The translations under genes and the position numbers were made by a program. Positions 11,786-24,053 of a stretch of DNA of 64,000 nt are shown one piece after another; the first letter of the stretch is position 1, and the number at the start of each line of letters is the position of its first letter. Where the stretch lies: positions 1 through 64,000 of the forward strand of contig JAPFFF010000072.1 of the NCBI GenBank assembly GCA_039105265.1. The letters are read 5' to 3'. The notes beneath the pieces are model-generated. The model worked only from the letters and a program-made list of their open reading frames with translations, did not search any database and was not told where the DNA came from. Source of the DNA: Tritrichomonas musculus. Taxonomy: Eukaryota; Parabasalia; Tritrichomonadida; Tritrichomonadidae.

Positions 11786-12752
11786 TATAGAACATAGGAA
11801 ACTCTCATAATCTTTTGAAATTAATATATAATAAAGTATATCATATTATAAGAATATTTTAATAGAAAACGTTTCCCTAATTTTGCGTATATACTGAGAT
11901 ATGATCAAAGAAAGTTGCCAAAATTGAGAGGAATTTCTATTCAAATGTAGTATAATTTTGTAATTGATTTTTCTCGAAAATTTGGCGGACGATTTTTCTA
12001 AAAATTTAATATAATATATAATGCAATGTATACTACTATTTAAGATAAATGTAATATACCGGTCATTCGTTGGCTCTGTTCTGGAATCGTTTTTTCCAAA
12101 AAAAATCGTAAAATCGGCTAAAAATAGTGTAAATCGCTTTATCTCGGGATATATACTTATAATGCGCAATTTTTTTGCTTAATCGTGTTTTTAACATCAT
12201 AATAAGACAAATAACCAATTTTTGGGTAAAAATATTGAATTTTGGCCGATATTGTTAGTAACGAGTTTTTTTGTATTTTTATCTTAATATAAAAAATCTC
12301 ATTCTTCACGGATAGGAGTTTTTGGTTATTACTCTATATACAATAAGCATACAATCCTATAATTTTATAATCATATACAATACAGTAATGCAATTATTGT
12401 TATACTAATTATGTAGGTACACCTATTTTTTTTTCTGACATTTAATGCAAAAATACAAAAATCAAATTTTTGAAATATATTTTATTAATAACTCGATGCA
12501 AAGCGAAGCTAATAAAAATATAGCAATTGATATATATTAAGATGCTTGCAATATATATTCTTATAATACCATAAATTTTGAAACATTTTTACATTTACGT
12601 CTGGAGACTCGTTATGAAAATCACAACTTTTTGAAAGACTCTCCGCCGCGATTTCGCTTAAAATCTGAAATCATCAATAACTATCTATGGTGAGTATATA
12701 TTATTAATTTCGAAGCATATCGACATATCTCGAGAGTTTCCTATGTTCTATA
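11786..12752. mobile_element. B unit, copy between transposase copies 4 and 5
   Basis: Same 967-bp unit three periods on, with the same 21-base inverted ends. Confidence 0.6.
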
Positions 12753-12829
12753 TTTTTTTAAAATTTTTGACATGTCATAAAATATTCAAATATTTCTATA
12801 TATAAAAAGTGAAATGAAAAAATTATCTT

Positions 12830-14806
12830 TTATTCAGAATCATCATCATTAACCAAGTTATTCAACTGCTCATCAGCATTCCAAAATATCATGTTGTTCA
12901 AGCCAGCTGTTTTTATCATGCCCGTTGATTTGGTAGAAATTGAACGTCGATTTTTTTCATAAAAATTCCCCAAAATCCCACTTAACTCTTGAAATGGCAT
13001 TTTTCTTGGCTCTGGATCGATTAAATTCAATAATGGCATTTTTCTTACAATTTGAACATTCTTCCAAAGGTACAATGCTTGCCGAAGATAGTAAATTATT
13101 GGACGTTCTTCAACTGGAGTGTTGTCAAAAATTTTCTTCCCACTGTCACTTCGTGATTCTGGAACTTTTTCTTCAATAGGCATGTTCTTGTACAATTCGT
13201 GCTCCAATAGAATGTATTTCATTGATTTCTGGAAATTCACGTGGCTGTCATCTTTTTTATTATGCCTCCGAACATTTGCAAAATTGTGTTCTTGGTAGTG
13301 TGAACTGCATGCACCTGTATCAATAGCTTCTTCAGTGATTATTTGAGATGCAATTCCAATTGCAGTAAATATGTATTGTTTACACCAATTATCTGTGAAA
13401 CATCTCATTTTCTTATAGGTATTGGGCTGCACACGATAGATTTTTAAGTTGTGTTCAATGACATATTGTTGCATAAGATAATAAATCAATACAATACTTG
13501 CACCAAGTAAAAGATAGTCAATAGTCTCTTGCCGACTTAGTGAATTCCTGAATAGTGCCTCTAGTAAGAGTGTAGAAGGAAGCATTGATAAAAGTAAATA
13601 AAAGTCTTCGTTATCAATTATTTTTTGAATTGTTTGTAAAGTAAACAATTTTTTTGGGAGGTCATCTTCCATTTTACGTCCTTTGTTGTTATCCAATAAG
13701 TAAGGAGCAATTCCAATAGTTTTTAAATCTTCTGCAGACCGTGTTTCATAAGAATCATATGGAGAAACTAGGAATTCTTCAAGAGAGGATTTTCTGTAAC
13801 GATCTCTTTTTGTCAGGTGCAATGGATCTGAAAAATGAATTAATACTGCAAATATTTTAATTATACCAACAGCACCAAGACTTAGGAATCTTTCGAAGTT
13901 ACCAATAATTTTGTCGATGAATATATTTGCATATATGCTATAAGTGTTGTCACCATCAGTGCCTAATCCGATAATACTTATGTTTTTTGGCATGAGTGAT
14001 ATGATCGATTCAATTTTTTCGCGTAACTCTTGTGTTGCCTTACCTGATGTCGACGGAATACATGCAATTGGAAACTGTTTAAATTCTGGATTTAATGGTG
14101 CAAATGTCATACCGAATTCTGCTTGTATCACTGAGTTATAATTTAATTTAATAAATTCTAAAAATTCGTTGTCATCATTAATAAATGTTTCTGCTAATTC
14201 TGGATCGATCTCTTTGAGATTTAGCACGCCATCAATCCTACCATTTTTGTTTACTTTGACATACGGTGTAACATATGCAGCATCAACCATGATAACTCCT
14301 TTTCCAGTAAAATTATTTGGTAAAAACCTTGACATGATATTCAAAATATTTTGTATATCGCCATTAAAAATGTCGTCATGTATTCCTAAATTAGCGAGAG
14401 CTTGCTTTCTATATGTTGAAGCAGTTTTATATGTTGGGAACAATAAATTAGTATTTAAAATATTGAAGTAATGTGGACTCATCATGCTTAACAGTGCAAA
14501 GAATTCGTGAAGTCCATCATAACGTCTTCCTTGAGGAAATTTTGTTATATTATCCCATGTAGCGCCGATGAATCTTAATACTATTGGACTAATATTAATC
14601 GTTTTTTGTTTGTCTTCTGGTATATTCAATTTAATTTTCAGTAAGTCTGCTATTTGTCTTTTTAGCCTTGTATTCTCCAAAATTAACCTTTCATTTTCAC
14701 CTTGTAATCTTTGATTGTCTTCTAAGAGCTTTTCGTAAGTTTGCTGAGATCTTGCTTTTGCTCCTGTTTCGGGAGTAAACCATGATGGATTTCGCTTAGG
14801 CGCCAT
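12830..14806 (-). CDS. DDE-type transposase-like protein, array copy 5
   Basis: Fifth identical copy, four periods from the first, intact. Confidence 0.65.
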   Translation of the reverse strand: MAPKRNPSWFTPETGAKARSQQTYEKLLEDNQRLQGENERLILENTRLKRQIADLLKIKLNIPEDKQKTINISPIVLRFIGATWDNITKFPQGRRYDGLHEFFALLSMMSPHYFNILNTNLLFPTYKTASTYRKQALANLGIHDDIFNGDIQNILNIMSRFLPNNFTGKGVIMVDAAYVTPYVKVNKNGRIDGVLNLKEIDPELAETFINDDNEFLEFIKLNYNSVIQAEFGMTFAPLNPEFKQFPIACIPSTSGKATQELREKIESIISLMPKNISIIGLGTDGDNTYSIYANIFIDKIIGNFERFLSLGAVGIIKIFAVLIHFSDPLHLTKRDRYRKSSLEEFLVSPYDSYETRSAEDLKTIGIAPYLLDNNKGRKMEDDLPKKLFTLQTIQKIIDNEDFYLLLSMLPSTLLLEALFRNSLSRQETIDYLLLGASIVLIYYLMQQYVIEHNLKIYRVQPNTYKKMRCFTDNWCKQYIFTAIGIASQIITEEAIDTGACSSHYQEHNFANVRRHNKKDDSHVNFQKSMKYILLEHELYKNMPIEEKVPESRSDSGKKIFDNTPVEERPIIYYLRQALYLWKNVQIVRKMPLLNLIDPEPRKMPFQELSGILGNFYEKNRRSISTKSTGMIKTAGLNNMIFWNADEQLNNLVNDDDSE

Positions 14807-14884
14807 TAAAAAAAAATGATTCTATATTGAAAATTTCAGAGGTTTTTAAATTTGAAAGGAAAAAAAAGCATGACCACGAAAAAT

Positions 14885-15851
14885 TATAGAACATAGGAAA
14901 CTCTCATAATCTTTTGAAATTAATATATAATAAAGTATATCATATTATAAGAATATTTTAATAGAAAACGTTTCCCTAATTTTGCGTATATACTGAGATA
15001 TGATCAAAGAAAGTTGCCAAAATTGAGAGGAATTTCTATTCAAATGTAGTATAATTTTGTAATTGATTTTTCTCGAAAATTTGGCGGACGATTTTTCTAA
15101 AAATTTAATATAATATATAATGCAATGTATACTACTATTTAAGATAAATGTAATATACCGGTCATTCGTTGGCTCTGTTCTGGAATCGTTTTTTCCAAAA
15201 AAAATCGTAAAATCGGCTAAAAATAGTGTAAATCGCTTTATCTCGGGATATATACTTATAATGCGCAATTTTTTTGCTTAATCGTGTTTTTAACATCATA
15301 ATAAGACAAATAACCAATTTTTGGGTAAAAATATTGAATTTTGGCCGATATTGTTAGTAACGAGTTTTTTTGTATTTTTATCTTAATATAAAAAATCTCA
15401 TTCTTCACGGATAGGAGTTTTTGGTTATTACTCTATATACAATAAGCATACAATCCTATAATTTTATAATCATATACAATACAGTAATGCAATTATTGTT
15501 ATACTAATTATGTAGGTACACCTATTTTTTTTTCTGACATTTAATGCAAAAATACAAAAATCAAATTTTTGAAATATATTTTATTAATAACTCGATGCAA
15601 AGCGAAGCTAATAAAAATATAGCAATTGATATATATTAAGATGCTTGCAATATATATTCTTATAATACCATAAATTTTGAAACATTTTTACATTTACGTC
15701 TGGAGACTCGTTATGAAAATCACAACTTTTTGAAAGACTCTCCGCCGCGATTTCGCTTAAAATCTGAAATCATCAATAACTATCTATGGTGAGTATATAT
15801 TATTAATTTCGAAGCATATCGACATATCTCGAGAGTTTCCTATGTTCTATA
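14885..15851. mobile_element. B unit, copy between transposase copies 5 and 6
   Basis: Same 967-bp unit four periods on, with the same 21-base inverted ends. Confidence 0.6.
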
Positions 15852-15928
15852 TTTTTTTAAAATTTTTGACATGTCATAAAATATTCAAATATTTCTATAT
15901 ATAAAAAGTGAAATGAAAAAATTATCTT

Positions 15929-17905
15929 TTATTCAGAATCATCATCATTAACCAAGTTATTCAACTGCTCATCAGCATTCCAAAATATCATGTTGTTCAA
16001 GCCAGCTGTTTTTATCATGCCCGTTGATTTGGTAGAAATTGAACGTCGATTTTTTTCATAAAAATTCCCCAAAATCCCACTTAACTCTTGAAATGGCATT
16101 TTTCTTGGCTCTGGATCGATTAAATTCAATAATGGCATTTTTCTTACAATTTGAACATTCTTCCAAAGGTACAATGCTTGCCGAAGATAGTAAATTATTG
16201 GACGTTCTTCAACTGGAGTGTTGTCAAAAATTTTCTTCCCACTGTCACTTCGTGATTCTGGAACTTTTTCTTCAATAGGCATGTTCTTGTACAATTCGTG
16301 CTCCAATAGAATGTATTTCATTGATTTCTGGAAATTCACGTGGCTGTCATCTTTTTTATTATGCCTCCGAACATTTGCAAAATTGTGTTCTTGGTAGTGT
16401 GAACTGCATGCACCTGTATCAATAGCTTCTTCAGTGATTATTTGAGATGCAATTCCAATTGCAGTAAATATGTATTGTTTACACCAATTATCTGTGAAAC
16501 ATCTCATTTTCTTATAGGTATTGGGCTGCACACGATAGATTTTTAAGTTGTGTTCAATGACATATTGTTGCATAAGATAATAAATCAATACAATACTTGC
16601 ACCAAGTAAAAGATAGTCAATAGTCTCTTGCCGACTTAGTGAATTCCTGAATAGTGCCTCTAGTAAGAGTGTAGAAGGAAGCATTGATAAAAGTAAATAA
16701 AAGTCTTCGTTATCAATTATTTTTTGAATTGTTTGTAAAGTAAACAATTTTTTTGGGAGGTCATCTTCCATTTTACGTCCTTTGTTGTTATCCAATAAGT
16801 AAGGAGCAATTCCAATAGTTTTTAAATCTTCTGCAGACCGTGTTTCATAAGAATCATATGGAGAAACTAGGAATTCTTCAAGAGAGGATTTTCTGTAACG
16901 ATCTCTTTTTGTCAGGTGCAATGGATCTGAAAAATGAATTAATACTGCAAATATTTTAATTATACCAACAGCACCAAGACTTAGGAATCTTTCGAAGTTA
17001 CCAATAATTTTGTCGATGAATATATTTGCATATATGCTATAAGTGTTGTCACCATCAGTGCCTAATCCGATAATACTTATGTTTTTTGGCATGAGTGATA
17101 TGATCGATTCAATTTTTTCGCGTAACTCTTGTGTTGCCTTACCTGATGTCGACGGAATACATGCAATTGGAAACTGTTTAAATTCTGGATTTAATGGTGC
17201 AAATGTCATACCGAATTCTGCTTGTATCACTGAGTTATAATTTAATTTAATAAATTCTAAAAATTCGTTGTCATCATTAATAAATGTTTCTGCTAATTCT
17301 GGATCGATCTCTTTGAGATTTAGCACGCCATCAATCCTACCATTTTTGTTTACTTTGACATACGGTGTAACATATGCAGCATCAACCATGATAACTCCTT
17401 TTCCAGTAAAATTATTTGGTAAAAACCTTGACATGATATTCAAAATATTTTGTATATCGCCATTAAAAATGTCGTCATGTATTCCTAAATTAGCGAGAGC
17501 TTGCTTTCTATATGTTGAAGCAGTTTTATATGTTGGGAACAATAAATTAGTATTTAAAATATTGAAGTAATGTGGACTCATCATGCTTAACAGTGCAAAG
17601 AATTCGTGAAGTCCATCATAACGTCTTCCTTGAGGAAATTTTGTTATATTATCCCATGTAGCGCCGATGAATCTTAATACTATTGGACTAATATTAATCG
17701 TTTTTTGTTTGTCTTCTGGTATATTCAATTTAATTTTCAGTAAGTCTGCTATTTGTCTTTTTAGCCTTGTATTCTCCAAAATTAACCTTTCATTTTCACC
17801 TTGTAATCTTTGATTGTCTTCTAAGAGCTTTTCGTAAGTTTGCTGAGATCTTGCTTTTGCTCCTGTTTCGGGAGTAAACCATGATGGATTTCGCTTAGGC
17901 GCCAT
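15929..17905 (-). CDS. DDE-type transposase-like protein, array copy 6
   Basis: Sixth and last identical copy. Only a B unit (17984-18950) lies between it and the unique sequence to the right. Confidence 0.65.
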   Translation of the reverse strand: MAPKRNPSWFTPETGAKARSQQTYEKLLEDNQRLQGENERLILENTRLKRQIADLLKIKLNIPEDKQKTINISPIVLRFIGATWDNITKFPQGRRYDGLHEFFALLSMMSPHYFNILNTNLLFPTYKTASTYRKQALANLGIHDDIFNGDIQNILNIMSRFLPNNFTGKGVIMVDAAYVTPYVKVNKNGRIDGVLNLKEIDPELAETFINDDNEFLEFIKLNYNSVIQAEFGMTFAPLNPEFKQFPIACIPSTSGKATQELREKIESIISLMPKNISIIGLGTDGDNTYSIYANIFIDKIIGNFERFLSLGAVGIIKIFAVLIHFSDPLHLTKRDRYRKSSLEEFLVSPYDSYETRSAEDLKTIGIAPYLLDNNKGRKMEDDLPKKLFTLQTIQKIIDNEDFYLLLSMLPSTLLLEALFRNSLSRQETIDYLLLGASIVLIYYLMQQYVIEHNLKIYRVQPNTYKKMRCFTDNWCKQYIFTAIGIASQIITEEAIDTGACSSHYQEHNFANVRRHNKKDDSHVNFQKSMKYILLEHELYKNMPIEEKVPESRSDSGKKIFDNTPVEERPIIYYLRQALYLWKNVQIVRKMPLLNLIDPEPRKMPFQELSGILGNFYEKNRRSISTKSTGMIKTAGLNNMIFWNADEQLNNLVNDDDSE

Positions 17906-17983
17906 TAAAAAAAAATGATTCTATATTGAAAATTTCAGAGGTTTTTAAATTTGAAAGGAAAAAAAAGCATGACCACGAAAAAT

Positions 17984-18950
17984 TATAGAACATAGGAAAC
18001 TCTCATAATCTTTTGAAATTAATATATAATAAAGTATATCATATTATAAGAATATTTTAATAGAAAACGTTTCCCTAATTTTGCGTATATACTGAGATAT
18101 GATCAAAGAAAGTTGCCAAAATTGAGAGGAATTTCTATTCAAATGTAGTATAATTTTGTAATTGATTTTTCTCGAAAATTTGGCGGACGATTTTTCTAAA
18201 AATTTAATATAATATATAATGCAATGTATACTACTATTTAAGATAAATGTAATATACCGGTCATTCGTTGGCTCTGTTCTGGAATCGTTTTTTCCAAAAA
18301 AAATCGTAAAATCGGCTAAAAATAGTGTAAATCGCTTTATCTCGGGATATATACTTATAATGCGCAATTTTTTTGCTTAATCGTGTTTTTAACATCATAA
18401 TAAGACAAATAACCAATTTTTGGGTAAAAATATTGAATTTTGGCCGATATTGTTAGTAACGAGTTTTTTTGTATTTTTATCTTAATATAAAAAATCTCAT
18501 TCTTCACGGATAGGAGTTTTTGGTTATTACTCTATATACAATAAGCATACAATCCTATAATTTTATAATCATATACAATACAGTAATGCAATTATTGTTA
18601 TACTAATTATGTAGGTACACCTATTTTTTTTTCTGACATTTAATGCAAAAATACAAAAATCAAATTTTTGAAATATATTTTATTAATAACTCGATGCAAA
18701 GCGAAGCTAATAAAAATATAGCAATTGATATATATTAAGATGCTTGCAATATATATTCTTATAATACCATAAATTTTGAAACATTTTTACATTTACGTCT
18801 GGAGACTCGTTATGAAAATCACAACTTTTTGAAAGACTCTCCGCCGCGATTTCGCTTAAAATCTGAAATCATCAATAACTATCTATGGTGAGTATATATT
18901 ATTAATTTCGAAGCATATCGACATATCTCGAGAGTTTCCTATGTTCTATA
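17984..18950. mobile_element. B unit, last copy, ending the array
   Basis: This terminal B unit is followed by unrelated AT-rich sequence instead of a transposase segment. Identity to the array consensus is lost within a base or two of the terminal 21-mer, which marks the probable element end. Confidence 0.65.
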
Positions 18951-19729
18951 TAAATTTTTAAGAAATAAAAATTTTTTTTTAGGAAAATAATTAGCAACGA
19001 TCATGTTGTATTCAATTCTGTATTTTTTTTAAAAGTTCAGATATGATATTTTTATGCATAAGAAGAATAATTTCAAAAAAATCTTGTTTCAAATGAATGT
19101 ATATCGATATTTCAGATTGTGAAAGAAGAATGAAGCTTTTACATCAATTTTTTAGAAAACTTCAAATATTTCAACAATACTTCATCTTTGAAGATTGATC
19201 ATATTTTCATATTGATGTGACTATAAAACTTTTTTTATCATTATATCTGATAATTTTTCCAAGTGAATGAGAACAGTTCTAGATTTTTTTTTAATTTTAA
19301 TACTAATATTACCTGTTTTAAAAAATAGATATATTATACTTTCATATTTGAACATTTTATAAATTATTATTATGCTTGTTTGCCTTGTTATTCCATTTTT
19401 TCTTTGAAATATAACTAATTATTCTTTTTTCAATAAATATTAGCAAAACTTCAAAAAATGAATATTTTATGATGTTTAATTAAGCATCCATCAGCTTTTT
19501 AATTAGAAAATTAAAATATTATTTTGTATATAACAAGAGAATTTATAAAAAATTTAAATTTATTATTTTGAAGTACTTTTCACAAAATATTTCAATGATC
19601 ACATTGAATCAATTTAAAAAAAAGATAAAAATGCTTCTCAAGGCCTCAATTGAGTGGAATTTTAAAATTTAATATCAAATTGGAAATTCCAATTCTCGCC
19701 CAACATGATTACAAAAAATTCTTTAATCT
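18951..19729. other. AT-rich intergenic stretch
   Basis: About 780 bases of A/T-rich sequence with homopolymer runs. I see no gene, RNA or repeat here. It is the first unique sequence to the right of the tandem array. Confidence 0.6.
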
Positions 19730-20154
19730 TTCAACCTCCAAATCCTGCCCAATCTCAATAAATATGACTCAAATTGTATCAATAAATTATATTGCAATAA
19801 CGAAGGAGGAAGACCACTGCCAACTGAAAATGACGATTGGATTGAATTTGACTTTTTAAAAAGAAAAGTAAATTTGACATCACAAATGAACCGTATCATC
19901 CTAAATCGTGGCGAATTCTTGGGTTAAATGACAGAAATGAATAGGACCTAATCAACAAGCAAGTTGACAACTCATCTCTCAACGGAAAATACAAGCAGTC
20001 TCGATTTGTATGTGACGATAGCCACAAGTACTGCCAGTATATTCGATACATCCAAGATGATTCATGGCAAAATGATAGAAAACATAATATAAGGCTTACA
20101 TGTAAACTAGAACTAATTAGTCGGGAGTACGATAAAAACTTTTTCAGAACATAA
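19730..20154 (+). pseudogene. F5/8 type C (discoidin-like) domain remnant
   Basis: Two plus-strand frames together read like the C-terminal discoidin-like domain common in trichomonad proteins. The first, to about 19885, includes GGRPLPTENDDWIEFDF and RKVNLTS. After a frame change it continues NEPYHPKSWRILGLNDRNE, a TAG stop, then DLINKQVDNSSLNGKYK, YCQYIRYIQDDSW and NIRLTC, ending at TAA 20152-20154. The TAG sits where the family usually has Trp, consistent with a TGG-to-TAG change. Several residues before NEPYHPKSW appear to be missing. I see no start or upstream domain, so it is a decayed fragment. The family assignment is from recognised pattern, not a search. Confidence 0.7.
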
Positions 20155-20324
20155 ACCATTTAAAAAGGGCTTATCAGAATTAATTAATTCTAGTTTAGAA
20201 TTCTTTGGTTCAATTTCATCAGAATGAATCAATTTAAAATAATTTAAACAAAATCTTTAATAATTTAATGATCATTATGGTCAAAAATAATTCATTATAT
20301 ATAAAGATTAGTTTTTTTTTTTAG

Positions 20325-23106
20325 TTAAACATCCATTGCACCTTCATTTGTTTCATTTGTTTCAGCAATGTTTGCTGAAGACCTACCTTTCCTCTTCTTC
20401 ATTATGATTATTACAGTGACCACAACAGCTGCAATGACGACCACAACGACGACGACAACTACTGCAATGATGACGGTCTTATTCTTTCCTTTTCCTTTTC
20501 CGCCACCATTGCTTCCGTCATCCTTCCTCACTGCGACTAGGCATTGCGGCTCGCCCTGCGTTTCTGGGCACTTTGCCTGTGGGTAGTCGTCTGTTGGATT
20601 GAACTTAGAGAGCCACTCGCTGCACTTGAAATTTGCACCACAAATCACTTTTTCCTCGTTTTCAAGGAGCTTTGAATGAGCACTTTTTGCATCAGAGATG
20701 ACTGTGACTGACTTTGCAGCGCCATCGATCGTTGACTCGCCTAGATCAATGAAGGACAAGTGAGACAACGTGAGAGTCGATTCACTGTCAAAAGTGACAT
20801 GACCATTAATTGTCACTTTTGCGTTTTGTCCGGCAGTCAAATTTGAATGAAGAGTCAATTTTGAGATCTTAAAAGAACAGCCTTGATTGAGAGTCATGCT
20901 CTGCACAGCTGTCGTGATTGGATTGTTGTTGTAGCCCGAGACTGAGTCAAAGAGGACGTCGTTGAACGCTGAGATTTCGTTGTACTCAATCTTGCTGACG
21001 TCAATTGGCGCGTTCACAAGTAGCTTGCCGCCTTGCAAAAGGACATTTCTTACTGAGATCGACTCAACAACTTCTTCCTCTTTGCCATCGGAAGGATCGT
21101 CGAGCGGCTTCTGGATGACGAGCTTGATGACGCTCGATTCATTAGAGTAGAAATTGAGAGGAACAGAAGGGACAGGGATGTTGATTTGAGGGTCCCTTCC
21201 GTTGCTGTCAATGCCAATTTGGCTGACACCAAAACTGCCATTTTTCGGTTGGTTGACGGTTATAGTGGCTCCTGTGTCAAGAGGTGAAATGTAACGTTTT
21301 TGGGACGGTTCTTCTTCAGGATCAACATTTATCTCAAATTTGAACTGATTCATTTTTATAAGGATAATTTCGGCGGTTGAACTTTTTGTGCTGACTAATT
21401 TGTCACCGTCTTTATAACCGTCACCAGTGAGCGTTATTGAGCTGCCCGATACTATGAAGCTCGTGGAATCAACAGTTGGGCCCAAATCAGGCACTGGTGT
21501 TTTTTCTGGCGCGACGGTTATGATGGCGGTTTCTATCGGCTCTTCATTACTCTGAGCAGGATCAGTGGTATCACCGGCGGTTTCAGTCGAAGGTGGCACG
21601 TAACTCGGTGGATGATAACCGTTATTTGCGTAGCAGGTCCAATACGGGTCACTGCACTCAATGTGACCATATTTATATCTGCCATCTGGGAAGGTCAAAT
21701 TTTGACCTTTCCTTTCACAAACGCCCTGAGAACCATCTGCCAGTGTGACTGTGTACTTAGTGAACTTATCGTCGCACTCGATGGTGAAGCAGCGTCCAAC
21801 GAGCATCTCTGGATCCGTCCAGCCGCCTTCCTGGTTCCTCGCGTTTGACACGAGGCAGACAGATGACTTGCCGACTGTTGATCCGTATCTCGTGTAGTCG
21901 ATGTCGCTCTTGAGCGGCTCTTCGCATGATCGCAGAGTGCTCGGGAAGGCGATGAAATCTGTCTCCAAACTTGCGCCGCTGAAGCCCGTCTTGAAGGGAT
22001 CGATGAAGTCCAAGTTGCTGCAGATTTCTGAGTTCCCCGGACACTGGTACTTGTGGCGGTCACATCTAGCTGTATACCTCAAGTCGGGGTCGCACACTTG
22101 GAACTTTATGGCGGTTTCTGGGATGCCGTATCGTCCCGGGTTGCATTGGTATCTCTCGGGCCAATCTCTTGCTGGAATTCCAGGCACGAACTTGTTGATT
22201 GGCTTTCCATCGTTTGACTCTGGATAGCCGAAGACGTAAGGTTCCGCCATGTCAAAGTTAACTTGGTAATAACCGCTCGAATTCAGCATTGTTAAGGTCA
22301 AATCTGAAATTGAATGCTTTTTGCCTTCTTGGTGAAGATAACCCATGATTTCTAAGGGATAAACGCGCATTTCAGGGTGCTTCCATTTTGAGCCTTCTCC
22401 TCCATCATCTTCTAGTTCAATACCAGCTTCGCAGATTTGTCCGTTGGCCATTGTTCCAAAATCGTCATCTCCATATTTTCGTTTGATGAATTCTTTGATA
22501 TTCTTGGTGGAGATAAAGCTAAACTCTCGATTAATGCCTGAAAAAGTGCAATTGTACATTATATTCTTGCCAAGGTAGATGTATTGCTTATTTTGATCGG
22601 GATCAATCCAATATTGAAACATGCCTGACGAAATTCCAAGGGCATGGAATACTTCGTGTATAATTAATTCAAACAAATCGCGGGGATTATCATCAATTGT
22701 ACTGGCCTTTGTAATAATGTTTAAATCAATTTTAATTAAGGAAGCTTTGGGTCGAAAGTCATTATTTCGATCGACATAAGTTGACGTGGAGGCAGAAGCA
22801 TCATCACCAGGTGGAAGACTTTTAATAAGTATGTAAAAATCGTAACCATTTAATTGTTTTTCAGTAAATTCTAATTTATTGAGTAACTTAATATATTTAC
22901 ATGGATGTACTTTAAGAAGTTTTTTTAAATATGCTGAAATACTATCTGTGGTTTGCTTTAAAATTGATTTTTTTTTCAGCATCATCAATTTGAAGATCAA
23001 AATATACTCTTATTGGTTCCCATCTTGTTGTACTTTCCAATTCTACTTCATATCCATTTCCATTTGATACAATAAAAGGAATTAATAGGCTTAAAAGAAA
23101 AAACAT
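20325..23106 (-). CDS. Leishmanolysin (GP63)-like surface metalloprotease, one-base frameshift near N-terminus
   Basis: This is an M8-family zinc metalloprotease, probably surface-anchored and facing outward. In the main frame (to 23000), HEVFHALG at residues 115-122 gives the HExxH zinc site. KWKHPE (H208) is the probable third zinc ligand, and EIMG (M219) suits the Met-turn. Cys-rich segments follow. Near the C-terminus a valine/isoleucine-rich membrane helix precedes a basic KKRKGR stop-transfer and short tail. The main frame has only a TTG at 23000. Upstream, in another frame, ATG 23104-23106 encodes a hydrophobic signal peptide (MFFLLSLLIPFIVSNG) and TTRWEPIRVYFDLQIDD. The two frames meet at a run of nine T on the plus strand (22968-22976), so one base there splits the gene. 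This is either an assembly error or a recent inactivating mutation. Confidence 0.88.
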
Positions 23107-23300
23107 TTTATTTCTTCAAATTTTGAAACTTCTCAAATTTTTCCCACTCAATTTTCAAAAAGCAGTAGATTTTTGGTATTTTAAATTATTTAATATAGTA
23201 TTATTAAAATGTTTTATTTGTGAAAACAATAGAAAAAAGCTAAATAAATAAATATAAAAAATGGATATAGTTTTTCAATTGAAAATTTATTAATTAAAAT

Positions 23301-23387
23301 AAACTTGAATCAAAAACGATAAGACAACAATGGTGAAATTTAATACAATTTTGACCAGAAGTGTCTTATCGTTTTTGATTCAAGTTT
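23301..23387. repeat. 26-bp perfect inverted repeat, 35-base loop
   Basis: Arms at 23301-23326 and 23362-23387 are exact reverse complements (AAACTTGAATCAAAAACG... and its complement). The arms are flanked by T/A, so a TA duplication around a short inverted-repeat element (MITE-like) is possible but unproven. Confidence 0.85.
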
Positions 23388-24053
23388 AATATTTATAGGC
23401 TTACTTTTTTGTTTTCTTTTAAGTTTAAAATTGAAAATAATAAATACATTCATATTATTATGTGTCTTCAAAAGATATTTTTAAAATCTTTTAACATTGG
23501 CAAAATCATCATTATTAAGAGGTGGGTAGACTTGTTATTTTGAGAATCGATATCAAAAACGTCACTTTTTTGCATCTGATACTCGATTATCAGTTTAAAA
23601 ATCTGATATCGAGATTATCGATTATCAAGATATCAGATATGAAATGTGATATAAAAATAATTGTAAACTTGATATCAATTACCGAGATCTCGAGATCTCA
23701 AGCAGATTTATTTTACAACAAGAAACTTTTAGAAAGACTCGACCAGGTAAAAAACTTACCACTTTTTGAGAGATTGAAATGAAATGGTTATAAAGGTGAA
23801 TTATCTATTATATGAAAAAAGGCGCCTTTTTGTTTTGAAATTGGTATCGCATCCGAGAAAATGCATTATTGATTGGTTCAGCAGCTGATTCCGCCAGCAG
23901 ATTGTTTGTGATCGACACAAAATAAGGAACCAATTTTAATTATAAATTGCCAGATGCGATATTAAAATATCATTTACACGTAAACAACAAGAAAGTAACC
24001 TCAAAAAGATAACAATTTTAAAGCAAACCACAAATATCATTTTACGTCGACGC

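Larger units (their letters stand above)
1..18950. repeat. Tandem array, 3099-bp unit, six full periods plus a partial
   Basis: The same sequence recurs every 3099 bases (positions 1, 3100, 6199, 9298, 12397, 15496, 18595). Each period holds one 658-codon minus-strand frame and a 967-bp non-coding unit. The six encoded proteins are identical and I saw no base differences between copies where I compared them. The window opens inside a unit, so the left end is outside. On the right the match stops at 18950/18951, at the end of a 21-base sequence (18930-18950) that is the reverse complement of 2489-2509. The order is therefore (B-A)n-B, where A carries the gene and B the inverted ends. Such uniformity implies recent amplification or gene conversion, or an assembly effect. 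Confidence 0.97.

Noticed and set aside
1..18950. Array as CRISPR or rDNA
   Set aside because: The unit is 3.1 kb with a protein-coding frame, and no short repeat/spacer or rRNA sequence is present.
19896..20159. 87-codon minus-strand frame
   Set aside because: Antisense of the F5/8 type C remnant, which reads as a known family on the plus strand.
23522..23782. 86-codon frame and cluster of GATATC/GAGATCTC palindromes
   Set aside because: Short palindromes arise easily in this composition and the frame has no coding character; kept only as an intergenic note.
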